Counted from the stretch's first letter, positions 1 to 10,866 are shown. The stretch is DNA of 64,000 nt from Spongiactinospora rosea (GCF_003315795.1 NZ_QMEY01000003.1:124001-188000), one strand, 5' to 3'. Translations and numbers: made by a program. The notes: generated by a model not told the origin, from the sequence alone.

Positions 1-1
1 C

Positions 2-406
2 CCGGTCAGGCCGCTCGCGGCGGGCGCGATGGCCCTGGCCGGGTACGCGCCCATGCCGCTGATGGTGGCGCTCGGCGCGCCGCTGCCGGTGCTGATGCTG
101 GCACACGTCGGCGGCGGGTGCGCCTGGGCGTTCTGGTCGGTGATGTGGTCCACCAGCGTGCAGACGCAGGTCGCGCCGGACGTGCTCAACCGCGTCACGG
201 CCTACGAGGTGGCGGGCTCGGTGGCCGGCATGGCGGTCGGGCAGGCCCTCGCCGGGCCGGTCACCACGCTGATCGAGCCCCGCGACTTCATGACGGGTTC
301 GGCGGTCGTGGCGATCGGCGTGGTGTCCGCGCTGCTCCTGATCGCCCCGGTACGACGACTGCGCCGTGCCGGCCTGAACGACGCCGAACTACGCTCGACA
401 TCATGA
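2..406 (+). CDS. MFS transporter, C-terminal part (runs in from left edge)
   Basis: Only the last ~134 codons are visible and the frame is open to the window edge, so the start lies outside. The visible part is almost wholly hydrophobic, with three or four likely membrane helices and a short polar tail rich in Arg. The segment QVAPDVLNRVTAYEVAGS, followed by a Gly-rich helix (GMAVGQALAGP), resembles the later half of drug/siderophore-exporter-type MFS proteins (EntS-like). The function is therefore probably proton-driven export of a small molecule at the cytoplasmic membrane; the substrate cannot be told. The TGA stop overlaps the ATG of the amidase gene (ATGA), suggesting translational coupling. 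Confidence 0.75.
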   Translation, partial: PVRPLAAGAMALAGYAPMPLMVALGAPLPVLMLAHVGGGCAWAFWSVMWSTSVQTQVAPDVLNRVTAYEVAGSVAGMAVGQALAGPVTTLIEPRDFMTGSAVVAIGVVSALLLIAPVRRLRRAGLNDAELRSTS

Positions 407-1986
407 ATCTCACGAACCACGTGCGGTTACTCGCGGTGCTCGCGCTGGCCACCGGGTTATCGGTGGCCGCGCCGGCGCAGGCCCAGACCCCGGGCCCCCG
501 CCCCACCGACACCCGCCTGCGCGGTCTGGACCTCGACCGCGCCACCGTCCTGGACATGGGGCGGGCCATGGACAAGGGCCGCTTCGACTCCGTCGCGCTC
601 ACCCGGTTCTACCTGGACCGCATCCGCGCGGTGGACCCCCTGCTGAACGCCGTCGTGCAGACCAACCCCGACGCGCTGAAGGAGGCCGAGCGGAGCGACC
701 GGGCCCGGCGCGGCGGTGCGCGCGGAGCCCTGCTCGGCATCCCGGTCCTGCTGAAGGACAACATCGACACCGCCGGCCGGCTCCGTACCACCGCCGGTTC
801 GCTGGCGCTGGCCGGTTCCCGCCCGGCCCGGGACGCCGTGCTGGTCCAGAAGCTGCGCGCGGCCGGCGCGGTGATCCTCGGCAAGGCCAACCTGTCGGAG
901 TGGGCCAACTTCCGCGCGAGCCCGTCCTCCAGCGGGTGGAGCGCCGTCGGCGGCCAGACCGCCAACCCGCACGTCCTGGACCGCAATCCGTGCGGCTCCA
1001 GCAGCGGCTCGGCGGTGGCCGTCGCCGCGAGCCTGGCCGCGGTCACCATCGGCACCGAGACCGATGGCTCGGTCGTCTGCCCCGCGGGCATCAACGGCGT
1101 GGTCGGCATCAAGCCCACGGTCGGCCTGGTCAGCGGCGCGGGTGTGGTACCGATCTCCGCGCAGCAGGACACCGCGGGGCCGATCACCAGGAACGTGACC
1201 GACGCCGCCGCCGTGCTCTCGGTCATCCAGAACGGCGGCCGCGACCACCTCGCCGCCCTGGACCGCGACGCGCTGGCGGGCAAGCGCATCGGCGTCTGGC
1301 GTTCGGCCGCCGGGGACGAGCCCGAGGTACTGGCCACCCTGGACGCCGCCGTCGCCGCCCTGCGGGCCCGCGGCGCCACCGTGATCGACGACATCGAGCC
1401 GCCGCACCTGGACCAGGTGGCCGAGGCGGAGTTCCCGGCCCTGCTGACCGAGTTCAAGCACGACCTGAACGCCTACCTGGCCGCGACGCCCGGCAGGCAC
1501 CCCCGCGACCTGGGCGAGCTGATCGAGTTCAACAAGCGGCACGCCGACACCGAGCTGCGGTACTTCGGGCAGGAACTGTTCGAGCAGGCGCAGGCGACCA
1601 CCGGCGACCTGAACGACCCCGAGTACCGCGCGTTCCGCGACAAGGCGACCACCCTGGCCCGGCAGGCGATCGACTCCGTGGTGAGCGAACACCGGCTCGA
1701 CGCCGTGCTCGCCCCCACCAACAACGCCGCCTGGGTCACCGACCTGAAGCGCGGCGACGACTTCACCGGCTTCGTGGCCACCTCGCTGCCGTCGGCGGTG
1801 TCCGGCTACCCGGCGATCACCGTGCCCGGCGGATACGCCAGGGACGTCCTGCCGCTCGGCGTGACGTTCTTCGCGGGACGGCTCTCCGAGTCCGCGCTGA
1901 TCTCCCTCGGGTACGCCTTCGAGCAGGCCACCAAGGTCCGCAAACCGCCCTCCTACCTGCGCACCCTGCCCCCGAAGGCGCGGTAG
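403..1986 (+). CDS. Secreted amidase (amidase-signature family)
   Basis: 527 aa. The ATG at 403 is chosen because it overlaps the previous stop and is followed at once by a Sec signal peptide (hydrophobic core about residues 8-22, Ala-x-Ala before residue 28). The amidase-signature Ser-cisSer-Lys triad is visible: Lys118 in IPVLLKDN, the Ser cluster at about 199-201 in CGSSSGSA, and the nucleophile Ser near 223 in TDGSVVCPA. Family members hydrolyse amide bonds of diverse substrates. Export suggests an extracytoplasmic substrate such as a peptide amide or aryl amide, but the exact one is unknown. The length is normal for the family. A strong hairpin follows the stop. Family assignment is secure, substrate is not. 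Confidence 0.92.
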   Translation: MNLTNHVRLLAVLALATGLSVAAPAQAQTPGPRPTDTRLRGLDLDRATVLDMGRAMDKGRFDSVALTRFYLDRIRAVDPLLNAVVQTNPDALKEAERSDRARRGGARGALLGIPVLLKDNIDTAGRLRTTAGSLALAGSRPARDAVLVQKLRAAGAVILGKANLSEWANFRASPSSSGWSAVGGQTANPHVLDRNPCGSSSGSAVAVAASLAAVTIGTETDGSVVCPAGINGVVGIKPTVGLVSGAGVVPISAQQDTAGPITRNVTDAAAVLSVIQNGGRDHLAALDRDALAGKRIGVWRSAAGDEPEVLATLDAAVAALRARGATVIDDIEPPHLDQVAEAEFPALLTEFKHDLNAYLAATPGRHPRDLGELIEFNKRHADTELRYFGQELFEQAQATTGDLNDPEYRAFRDKATTLARQAIDSVVSEHRLDAVLAPTNNAAWVTDLKRGDDFTGFVATSLPSAVSGYPAITVPGGYARDVLPLGVTFFAGRLSESALISLGYAFEQATKVRKPPSYLRTLPPKAR

Positions 1987-1992
1987 CGACCT

Positions 1993-2022
1993 GCCCGGCG
2001 GCCTCTCCGGTGGCCGCCGGGC
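1993..2022 (+). terminator. Hairpin terminator after amidase
   Basis: An 11-bp perfect stem (1993-2003 with 2012-2022) encloses an 8-nt loop, 6 nt after the amidase stop. There is no T-tract, as is usual for high-GC actinomycete terminators. Confidence 0.6.
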
Positions 2023-2096
2023 CCCCTTACTGATCGCCGGGGTCGTAAGATGGGGCCTGGACGTGCCGGGGGTCTCGACGTTGGTGAGGACGGCCA

Positions 2097-2927
2097 TTGC
2101 CGAACGGGTCTTTAGTCGCCATCAGCGACCTGCACGTGGGCTACGAGCGCAACAAGGCCGTCGTCGAGGGCATCCGCCCCGCCTCGCCGGACGACTGGCT
2201 GCTCCTCGCCGGTGACGTCGCCGAGCTGCTCGACGACTTCACCTGGGCGCTCACCCTGCTCCGCGACCGCTTCGCCAAGGTCGTGTGGGCCCCGGGCAAC
2301 CACGAGCTGTGGACACACCCTGCCGACCGCTCGCCGCTGCGCGGCGTGGCGCGCTACGAGCACCTGGTGGAGATCTGCCGCTCGCTCGACGTGGTGACGC
2401 CGGAGGACCCCTACCCGATCTGGGACGGCGCGGGCGGCCCGGCCGTGATCGCGCCGCTGTTCGTGCTGTACGACTACACCTTCCGCCCCGAAGGCGCCGA
2501 CACCACGGAGGCGGCCCTGGAAAGGGCCTACGAGGCCGGCGTGGTGTGCAGCGACGAGATGCTGCTGCACCCCGACCCGTATCCGTCGCGCGCGGCGTGG
2601 TGCGCCGCCCGGCTGAAGGAGACCGAACGGCGGCTGGAAGAGCGCCCGGACGGCCTGCCGACCGTGCTGGTCAACCACTATCCGCTGGTACGCGAGCCGA
2701 CGCGCATTCTGCGTTATCCGGAGTTCGCGCTGTGGTGCGGCACGACCGGCACCGCCGATTGGCACCTGCGTTTCCAGGCGGCCACCGTCGTTTATGGCCA
2801 CCTGCACATTCCGCGCACCACCTGGCACGACGGCGTGCGTTTCGAAGAGGTCTCCCTCGGTTATCCCCGTGAATGGGCCCCGCGCCCCACCGTCCCCGGT
2901 ACCTTGCGGACCATCCTGCCGAATTGA
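2097..2927 (+). CDS. Metallophosphoesterase (calcineurin-like)
   Basis: 276 aa from a TTG start that has a GAGGA ribosome-binding site 7 nt upstream; no better in-frame ATG precedes the first motif. All metallophosphoesterase blocks are present in order: SDLHVGY (metal Asp/His), AGDVAE, PGNHELW, VNHYPL near residue 196 and YGHLH near residue 229. The protein has no signal peptide or membrane segment, so it is probably a cytosolic dinuclear-metal phosphoesterase. The substrate (phosphoprotein, nucleotide or phosphodiester) cannot be read from the sequence. It stands alone, followed by 256 bp of non-coding DNA leading to the RHS gene. Confidence 0.9.
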   Translation: MPNGSLVAISDLHVGYERNKAVVEGIRPASPDDWLLLAGDVAELLDDFTWALTLLRDRFAKVVWAPGNHELWTHPADRSPLRGVARYEHLVEICRSLDVVTPEDPYPIWDGAGGPAVIAPLFVLYDYTFRPEGADTTEAALERAYEAGVVCSDEMLLHPDPYPSRAAWCAARLKETERRLEERPDGLPTVLVNHYPLVREPTRILRYPEFALWCGTTGTADWHLRFQAATVVYGHLHIPRTTWHDGVRFEEVSLGYPREWAPRPTVPGTLRTILPN

Positions 2928-3183
2928 TCCGGCGACGGCTATTTCGTATGAACCCCCTGTGTTCCCTGGCCGGCGGCACCGCTGACCGGGACCGCCTGCC
3001 GAGCATACGTTAGAGCCGCACGCGACGCCATTATTTCTCCGCACCTTCCCATGCGCGCATAAGGGGTGACGGAGGGTCGCTTGGCAGATTACGGGTTGCC
3101 ACATAGGGCGACGGCTGATTCCCTACACGTTTGTACGCGACTGGACGTCAATCACCATTCCACCCTCCCTGGAGGTTTGACCA

Positions 3184-6100
3184 TTGGTCGCCGGACGTCG
3201 TATCAAACGTGCCCGAATTTCGATTCCCTTATGTGTGTTGACGCTGCTGACGCCGTTCTTCGCGCCCGCGGACGCCGCCCTCGCGCGGGCCGCGCCGCCC
3301 GTGCCCCAGGTACGGCAGGGCGGCGCTCCAGCGGCCCGTCCGATGCCGGCGGAGGTCCGGCCGGACACCGCCGTTGACCCCGCCAAGCGTCCCCCGGTCG
3401 TGCCCTCGGGGGCCAAGGCCGGCGGCGAGCCCGTCGAGCTGGGCGAACGGAAGTTCGCCGCCCTGGCCGAGCGCGCGGACGCCGCCACCGCCAAGGCCGC
3501 CGCCGCCGCGTCCGCGCGGCTCAAGGGCCGCCCCGCGACGACCGGCCCGCCCGCCGCCAGAGTGGAGGACGGCTTCACCGGTCTGTCGCTGCGCCCCGGG
3601 TTCGTGCTGGGTGACACCTCGCTGGTGCTGTACTTCGGCTCCGGCCGGCTCGATCCGGCCTGGACGGGCGCGCGGATGCGGCTGTACGAGTCCGGCTCGC
3701 AGACCGAGCAGGCGTCCACGCTGGTCACCCGCGAGGACCTGACCGCCACCACGCTGTCCTGCGGCGGGGCCGGGGAGTTCTGCCGGTCGTTCGGATCCGC
3801 CGACGGGTGGACGCTGACGACCGGTAAGGAGTACTTCGTCACGGTCGCGGCGGTCTACGACGACGGCCGGGAGGTCGTCTCGCCGCCGTCCGACATCTCC
3901 GTCCCCCCGCCAGACGATCGACCCGCCGCCGGTCCCCAACGAGCAGGCCATGGGCTGCGGCTGCGGCAACGCTCTGGCGCTCACCTCGGCCGGGCAGGCG
4001 TCCCGGGGGCTCGGGGTGAACACCGGCACCGGCGCGTACGTGCGCACCGAGACCGACTTCGCGATGGCGTCGTTCGGGCCGCAGTTCGCCACCTCCCGGA
4101 CGTACAGCTCGATGAACCGGGGGGCGAGCCTGTACGGACTGGGCTGGGCCTGGTCCTACGACATGCGGGTCACCGAGGGCGAGGGCGGCGTGGCCGTCGT
4201 ACGGGCCGAGGACGGCGCGCAGGCCCGGTACACGCCGCTGGCCGACGGGAAGTACAAGCGCCCCGCCGGCGTGCGGTCCAACCTGCGCAAGACCGGCGAC
4301 GGGTGGACGCTCACCACGCCGCGCCAGGTCCGGTACGGCTTCGACGCCGCAGGCCGGCTGACCTCGGTGCGCAACGCCCGCGACGTCGGGGTGACGCTGG
4401 CCTATGCGGGCCTGGGCGTGATCATCACTGACGCCTCCGGGCGGAAGGTGGAGGTGCGCGTCGAGGGCGGGCTGATCCGGGAGATCCGGCTGCCCGACGG
4501 CCGCAACGTCAACTACTTCTACACCGGCAACCTGCTCACCTCGGTGCTGGACGCCCGCGGCTTCACCTGGAAGTACACCTACCATGCCAACGGGCTGCTG
4601 CATCAGGTGATCGACCCGCACCGGGTCGCCATCGTCACCAACGCCTACAGCGAGGACGGCCGGATCACCGAGCAGCGCGACGGCCTGGGCAAGGCCACCA
4701 CCTTCACGTGGGACGCGGCCAAGCACGAGGCCAAGACCACCGACGCCGACGGCGTGGTGGTCTGGGACGGGTACCGGGGCAACACGCTGGTCTACTCCCA
4801 GCGCGGCACCGGCGACTCCGACAACCACCGCTATGACAGGGACCTGAACCGGGACCTGGTGGTCAACGGCAAGCAGCATCAGCACGAAGCGATCTTCGAC
4901 GCCAACGGCAACCGGATCCAGACCAACGCGCCCCGGCCGCTGGGCTACTCCGAGAAGACCACGTTCGACGAGCGCAACAACCCGACTCAGCACACCGACG
5001 CCAACGGCAAGGTGTGGAAGGACACCTACAACGAGTACAACGAGCTGGTCCGCAGCGTGGACCCCGAGGGCCACGACATCACGCACGAGTACGACTCGCG
5101 CGGCCTGCGGACCTCCACCACCGACCAGCGCGGCAAGGTCACCCGCTTCGAGTACCTGCCGCAGGGCGGCCCGAACGCGGGCCTGATCAACGCCTCCGTC
5201 TCCCCGGAGGGGCGGCGCGCGGAGGTCGCGTACGACCTCACCGGACGGCGCGTCGCGTCGATCGACCCGCGCGGCACGGTGCCCGGCGGTGACCGCGCGG
5301 CGTACACCACCCGGTACGCCTACGACGCCCAGGACCGGCTGACCGGCACACAGCAGCCCGGCAAGAACAACGCCTGGCGCAGCGGTTTCGACGAGACCGG
5401 CCGCCTGGTGCGCAGCCAGACCCCGCTGGGCCAGACCACGAACTACACCTATTACGCCAATGGCCTGCTTTCCAAGGTCGATGACGAGCGGCGGACGTCG
5501 GTCCACACCTACACCGACGCCGGCCGGGACGCCACATCCCAGGTGTTGCTGCGCACCCGCGCGCCGATCGTCACCTCCTACACCTACAACGCCAAGGGCC
5601 TGCTGAAGACGGTCACCTCGCCACGCGGCAACGAGCCGGGCGCGGACAAGGCCGACTTCACCACGACCTACTTCTACGACGCCAACGACAACCCGATCCG
5701 GACCCGCCACCCCTACCCCGGCGGCGGGTTCACCGACCGGGACATCAAGGCCGACCCGCTGGACCGCACGTCCAGCAAGATAGACGAGCTGAACAAGGAA
5801 TCGACGTTCGGCCGGGACAACAACGGCCAGGTCACCAACACCACCGACAACCTCGGCCGCACCACCCGGATGGCGTACGACGACGCCGGGCGGCAGACCG
5901 AGGTCACCGACGCGGCCGGCAAGACCACCAAGACCGTGTACGACCCGGCGGGCAACCCGATCAAGGAGGCCAACGCGGTCGGGGGCGTCACCACCTGGAA
6001 GTACGACGACGACGGGCTGCTGGTCGCGGTGACCGAGCCCCGCGGCAACGTCGAGGGCGCCGACCCGGGCAAGTACACCACCCGGTACGAGTACGACCGG

Positions 6101-9100
6101 GCCGGTCAGCAGACCAAGGTCATCGACCCGCTGGGCAACATCACGACGGCGACGTACGACGCGTCCGGCCGGGTGGTCGCGATCACCGACCCGAAGAACC
6201 ACACCACGCACCAGACGTTCAGCGAGGACGACCAGCTCCGCACGGTGCACACCCCGGAGACGCCGTACAGCCCGTACGACCCGGAGGCGCGGTCCACCGT
6301 CTACACCTACAGCATTGACGGCCTGCTGGAATCGGTCCGCGACCCGCTGGGCCGCTACACCCGGATGACGTACGACGACGCCGGGCGGCTGATCACCAAG
6401 GCCGATCCGCTGTCGCGGCGGGTCGAGGTCACCTACGACGCCGAGAGCAACCCGCTCACCGCGATCACCATCAACGGCCCGGAGTGGCTGCCGCCGGAGG
6501 AGCGCGCCAGGCGTACGGTCACCAGCACCTATGACATCCTGAGCCGCCGCACCAAGACCACCCTCGGCTCGCAGGGCCCGGTCCACACCTTCGGTTATGA
6601 CGCCAAGGACCGCGTCACCGCCTACGGCGACCCGACCGGCGTACGTGAGGTCGGGTACGACGATGAAGACCAGATCAAGACCGTCACTCGCAAGACCGCC
6701 GGGCTGGCGGACCAGACCTTCCGCTACGCCTGCGACGAGCGCGGCAACATCACCTCGCGTACATACCCGGACGGCACGAAGATCTCCGCCGAGTACGACG
6801 CCGACAGCCGGCTCACCGCGCAGAGCGTCGCGGGCGGGGTCGCCGGAGGCACGTCCGAGTGGACGTTCGGGTACGACGTGTCGGGCCGCCGTACCTCCAC
6901 CACGCTGCCCACCGGCGGCCTGACCGAAAAACGCGCCTACGACGAGTCCGGCCGCCTGACCTCCATCGCCACCGCCAACGGCGACGCCGACCCGGTCTCG
7001 GCCTTCGACCTGACCCTCGACCAGGTCGGCAACCCCACCAAGGTCGTCACCCGGCGCGGCGACCGTACCGAGAACGTGTCCTACGCCTACGACAGCGTGG
7101 ACCGGGTCACCTCGGCCTGCTACTCGGCCACCTCATGCGCCACCGGCTCGCAGATGGCCGGGCGGATCGACTACACGTACGACCTGATGGGCAACCGCCT
7201 GTCACAGAAGCGCACCGGGACGGCCGGAAACGACACCACCACCTACACCTACGACGTCGCCGACCAGCTCTTACGCGAGAGCGTCGCCAAGCCCGGCAGC
7301 ACGATCTCCAAGAACTACACCTACGACGTCAACGGCAACCAGATCATGGCGGGCTCGGACAGGTTCACCTACAACCTGGACAACACCCTGGCCACCGCCA
7401 AGGTCGGCAACAACACCACCAGCTTCACCTACGACGCCACCGGCCTGCGCCTGTCCGCCGCCACCACCGTGGCCACCACGACGGGGGCGGGGACCCAGAC
7501 CAGCGTCGCGGCGGCCGGTACCCAGCGCTGGGCCTGGGACGTCAACGGAACCCTGCCGCAGATCGCGCTGGACACCACCACCAACGCCTCCGGCGCGGTC
7601 GTGGAGAGCCGTGGCTTCACCTACGGCCCGGATGACGAGCCGCTGGCGTTGCTGACCGGCGGGGGCGCGCACGCCTACACCCACGACTGGCTGGGCGGCG
7701 TCGCCAACATGCTCTCTCCGACCGGCGAGGTCGAGGCCGGTTACGACTACGACCCCTTCGGCAACCCCCGCACCGGCACCACCCTCACCCCGGCCACAGC
7801 CGGCAAACCCGGAGCCCCCGAAACCACCAAGTCAGCGGAGGCGGCACCGGACAACCCCCTCAAGTACACCGGCGCCTACCAGGACGACACCACCGGCAAC
7901 GGCAATTACTACTTACGCGATCGCAACTACAACCCGGGCACCGGCCGCTTCACCAGCGTCGACCCGATGCCCACCGGCAACAGTGCCACCTCGTCCTACA
8001 CCTACGCCTCCAACAACCCGCTGGTGTTCACCGACCCCACCGGCATGCGCGACGACAACGGCCCCACCACCAACGGCGACACCGCCCCCGGCCAGGAGGC
8101 CGACCCCGGCCCCAGCCCGGAGGACGTGGCCAAGGCCCAGCAGCTCCAGAACAAGAGCCTGCTGGACGTGGTCCTTGAGGCGGGCGGCCAGATCCTGATG
8201 GAGATCCTGGGGGTCAACGACGTCCTGAGCTGCCTCAAGGGCGACCTCGGCGCGTGCGTATCGATGATCGTCGGCGCGCTGCCCTGGGGCAAGATCTTCA
8301 AGGCCCCGAAGATCATCGAGGCCATCTGGAAGGCCGGCAAGGCCGTCATCACCTACTTCCAGCAGATCAAGTGGGCGAGGGCCATCCTCCGAGGAGCCCA
8401 GAAGGCAGCCGAGGCCGCCAAGGCCGCCGCCGCCAAAGCCGCCCGCGAGGCCGCCACCAAACGCGCCGCCGCCAAGGCCGCCGCCGACGCCCTCGCCAAG
8501 AAACTCGTCGCCGAAGCCGCCGCGAAAGCCAAGGCCATGGCCGCCAAGGCCAAGGCCAAGACCAAACCCAAGGCCCCCGACCCCAAGTCCCGCGGCACCA
8601 AGGCCGACACCTGCCCCAACAGCTTCGCCACCGGCACCCTCGTCCTCCTCGCCAACGGCACGGCCAAGCCCATCGAAGACGTCACCCTCGGCGAACAGGT
8701 CCTCGCCACCGACCCCGAAACCGGCGAAACATCGGCCAAACCGGTCGTCCGCCTGATCGAGGGCGAGGGCAAGAAGAACCTGGTCCGCATCACGGTGGAC
8801 ACCGACGGCGAGCAGGGCACCGCCACCAGCGACCTGATCGCCACCGACGGCCACCCCATCTGGGTCCAGAGCGAACACAAGTGGCTCAAGGCCGACCAGC
8901 TCAAACCCGGCATGTGGCTCCGCACCAGCGCCGGCACGTACGTCCAGATCACCGCGATCAAGACCTCGACCGCCAAACAACGCGTCCACAACTTCACCAT
9001 CGCCGACACCCACACCTACTACGCCCTCGCAGGCACCACCCCGCTCCTCGTCCACAACTGCGATCTCTCCGATCGGGCCGCCGAAATCCACGCGGCCGAG

Positions 9101-9454
9101 CCGGATCAGTACATTCGCGACAGAGTAAGTACAATATCTGTAGTCAGGGCGGATACTCCATATGGCCCGGTCGACGTCGTAGCCGGCAACGGATCGGGTC
9201 TGACGCCTGCTCAAATGTCCGCCGTCGGTAGGCACGAGGTCGTCGCAGACAACATCCTAGACACTCATGCAGAACAGAACGCCCTTCTCTTCATCAACAA
9301 GATGGGTTGGACACCCATTGCGGGAGGCTCATCGCGCAATGTGTGTCGGCGTGTATGCGCGCCGCTCATCCGGGGGACCGGCGGTAAGATGATGGGCCCC
9401 ATATATCCCGGGAGCGGTGTGTCCACAACCCGGCAGAGGAGTTTTGAGTGGTAG
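3184..9454 (+). CDS. RHS/YD-repeat polymorphic toxin with HINT and deaminase tip (one frameshift)
   Basis: About 2,090 aa if one frameshift is bridged. The TTG start at 3184 has a strong GGAGG site 8 nt upstream. Residues 1-35 form a signal peptide, followed by a Pro/Ala-rich stretch and an Fn3-like domain (residues ~120-240). The frame is lost at 3901-3913 (run of six C) and resumes in frame 2; restoring the frame joins SDISVPPP to QTIDPPPVPNEQAMGCGC. Then come a DUF6531-like start, ~40 YD repeats (to about codon 1,580), the RHS core signature (RDRNYNPGTGRF, NNPLVFTDPTG), an Ala/Lys-rich coil linker, an intein-like HINT domain ending VHNC and a deaminase-fold tip. Known RHS proteins form a shell around the toxin; HINT cleavage releases the tip. 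Export is inferred from the signal peptide. As sequenced, signal and body are out of frame, so the gene is broken, recoded or mis-called at one base. Confidence 0.9.
8429..8598 (+). repeat. Ala/Lys linker repeat, parental copy (matches 14955-15124)
   Basis: This 170-bp segment encodes the Ala/Lys-rich coiled linker between the RHS core and the HINT domain. It aligns without gaps to 14955-15124 (constant offset 6526) with only a few silent differences. It marks the left part of the recombination seed of the orphan module at 15 kb. Confidence 0.85.
8612..9061 (+). other. HINT (pretoxin, intein-like) autoprotease domain of the RHS protein
   Basis: The domain starts at the catalytic Cys of CPNSFATGT, contains the intein block-B-like TDGHPIW, and ends in VHNF...LLVHN followed by Cys. 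This is the pretoxin-HINT pattern, where cleavage before the terminal Cys frees the toxin tip. Shortened copies of this segment recur at 11116, 15125, 17153, 20201 and 22165, and they define the orphan modules. Confidence 0.88.
9059..9454 (+). other. Toxin tip 1: deaminase-fold domain
   Basis: This 131-residue tip follows the HINT VHNC. The zinc-ligand motif HAEQNAL is followed by a GWTPIAGGSSRN stretch and a second ligand motif NVCRRVC. This is the HAE plus Cys-pair layout of bacterial nucleic-acid/nucleotide deaminase toxins (YwqJ/MafB19-like class). The related tip at 13.5 kb has a normal CxxC (NVCFRC), whereas here the Cys are separated by three residues, which could affect zinc binding. 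The target base or nucleotide is unknown. Confidence 0.7.
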
Positions 9455-10020
9455 TGAGTGAAAAGGTTGCACTGGCCATTCGCGGACAGTCGCGGCCCCA
9501 GGTTTCAACCTTCGTGGCCGGCTGTGCAGAGAGGATGGTGCAGATCTTCACCGGCCTGCGCGAGGGCGACCCTGCGCGGAACGACGACCTCGATCTCGTC
9601 GTCCAGCTCATGACGGATCTTTGGGATTCGCAGATTCCTGCGAGAGCGTTTCGGAAACATGCGGCATCTCTGGAGGGCTTTCAGGAGCTTGAGCCGTCAG
9701 AGGAGCCGGCCACCAAAACCGCGGAGATCTTCTCCTTCTACTCGGTGCTTGTGCTGCGTTACGCGGCTCTCTACCGAGCGGGTGCGGGCGCCGAGGAAGC
9801 ACTCCGATGCGCACACTCATGTCTGACCGCGATGGGACAGTTGGACCAGAATCTGCCGACGGCTGACTTCTTTTCCCAGGAGGCCGACTCACAGGTGCGT
9901 TCTGCTCCATGGCCTGCTCTAGACGAATCCGGCTCGCAGGCTCTCTCGCAGCTCAGAGAAACGGACAGAGTTGCTGGTCGAGAGCGCCTTGCTGCCGTCC
10001 GCAGAGTAATACTACGCTGA
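9448..10020 (+). CDS. Immunity protein for tip 1 (DUF416-like)
   Basis: 190 aa. The GTG start at 9448 overlaps the RHS stop (9452-9454) and has AGAGGA 7 nt upstream, so it is translationally coupled to the toxin. The protein is soluble and helical. The N-terminal pattern (TFVAGCAERM... then LVVQLMTDLWDS) resembles the DUF416/YjaG-like helical family and is clearly related to the immunity protein at 13809 (AASCVQRR... LETLLSDLWSA). The two paralogues follow two related deaminase tips, which strongly supports the role of a cognate antitoxin binding the deaminase in the cytosol. The DUF416 link is by eye and moderate; the immunity role is inferred from position and pairing. Confidence 0.75.
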   Translation: MVVSEKVALAIRGQSRPQVSTFVAGCAERMVQIFTGLREGDPARNDDLDLVVQLMTDLWDSQIPARAFRKHAASLEGFQELEPSEEPATKTAEIFSFYSVLVLRYAALYRAGAGAEEALRCAHSCLTAMGQLDQNLPTADFFSQEADSQVRSAPWPALDESGSQALSQLRETDRVAGRERLAAVRRVILR

Positions 10021-10170
10021 TATATGAGCTGATCCAGGAGTGCGGGAGAACTCGCTCTGGATATCCGCCAAGGTACGGGCACCTCCTGGAAGCCAAGGCT
10101 GCGGGGTTTCAGGCGGCTGGACGGCACTGTATTCCGGTCCGACCCCTATATCGGTAACGCAAACTGATAA

Positions 10171-10866
10171 TCACGAAGCAGTCGGGCCTGCGTCCTGCGG
10201 GCCCGACTTGCCGATCAGTCGAAGCATCATCTCGTTTTTATGTGTTCGCCAATGGGCTTCGGATATTTCTGTCAGGCGGGATAGGGTTTCAACTTGTGAT
10301 GCGGCTACGGCCACAAACCAGCCTGATCCGGAGTCAGGCCTCGCGATCTCCGCGAGCATGGCGCCATCTGTGAAGGTCCGGTAGCCTGGCTCCGGCCAGT
10401 TCCAGGCACCGAACGCGATCTCTTCCATTGGGGAGAGGATTTCACTCAATATTTCGCTGGAAATATCGAAGGCCCACATTCTGGGCGAGGTGCCGTGGAG
10501 GGCTTCTCTTACGGTATTGTGGATCAGAAATACCGTGAGCTGCTCCGGATTTCTCTTCAAGGGGTCGTACTGCTCGGCATCGAAAACGGCGTCCGGGTCA
10601 TTTGGGTCGATGCACCAGCACCAGTCGGCCGTTGTATCCATCATAAAGACGGCCTTGCCGTCATCACCGATGCGAATGTCCTCTGGCCAGACCATCCATG
10701 TTGTGTGCGTGAGCTCCCTATCCCATTGCTTGGATAGGATATGCCAATCTTTGAGCGGCTCTGGGAGCCAATCGCAGGAGGCCGGAAGAGGCGCCGCGCT
10801 TATGCTGGGGGCGCCGTGCCAGGTAACCAGGAAGTCGGTCAGCTCAATGCTCTGGGGCTCGATCAC
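10171..10866 (-). CDS. SUKH-like orphan immunity protein
   Basis: 231 aa on the strand opposite to the toxin modules, GTG start with GAGAG about 9 nt upstream. The composition is that of a real protein (many Trp and acidic residues, little Arg). The block WCWCIDPNDPDAVFD followed by LTVFLIHNTVREALHG resembles the later part of SMI1/KNR4 (SUKH)-type immunity proteins, where a short beta segment precedes a helix ending in E-A. Such stand-alone genes are common in polymorphic-toxin loci as protection against tips carried by neighbours. It has no adjacent toxin, so it would be an orphan immunity gene. Other short frames on the plus strand here are less protein-like. The family call is tentative. 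Confidence 0.5.
   Translation of the reverse strand: MIEPQSIELTDFLVTWHGAPSISAAPLPASCDWLPEPLKDWHILSKQWDRELTHTTWMVWPEDIRIGDDGKAVFMMDTTADWCWCIDPNDPDAVFDAEQYDPLKRNPEQLTVFLIHNTVREALHGTSPRMWAFDISSEILSEILSPMEEIAFGAWNWPEPGYRTFTDGAMLAEIARPDSGSGWFVAVAASQVETLSRLTEISEAHWRTHKNEMMLRLIGKSGPQDAGPTAS

Noticed and set aside
457..2097. 546-codon minus-strand open frame antisense to the amidase
   Set aside because: Its translation is Gly/Arg/Val-rich low-complexity sequence, as expected from the opposite strand of a high-GC gene; the plus strand has the full amidase motifs.
3184..4431. Stand-alone 415-aa secreted protein before the RHS body
   Set aside because: After about residue 243 the frame turns into Arg/Gly-rich nonsense while frame 2 carries the natural continuation, so it is the N-terminal part of the frameshifted RHS gene.
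3839..6586. 915-codon minus-strand frame opposite the RHS gene
   Set aside because: Shadow of the repetitive YD-repeat coding sequence; Val/Gly/Arg-rich repeats without any family resemblance.
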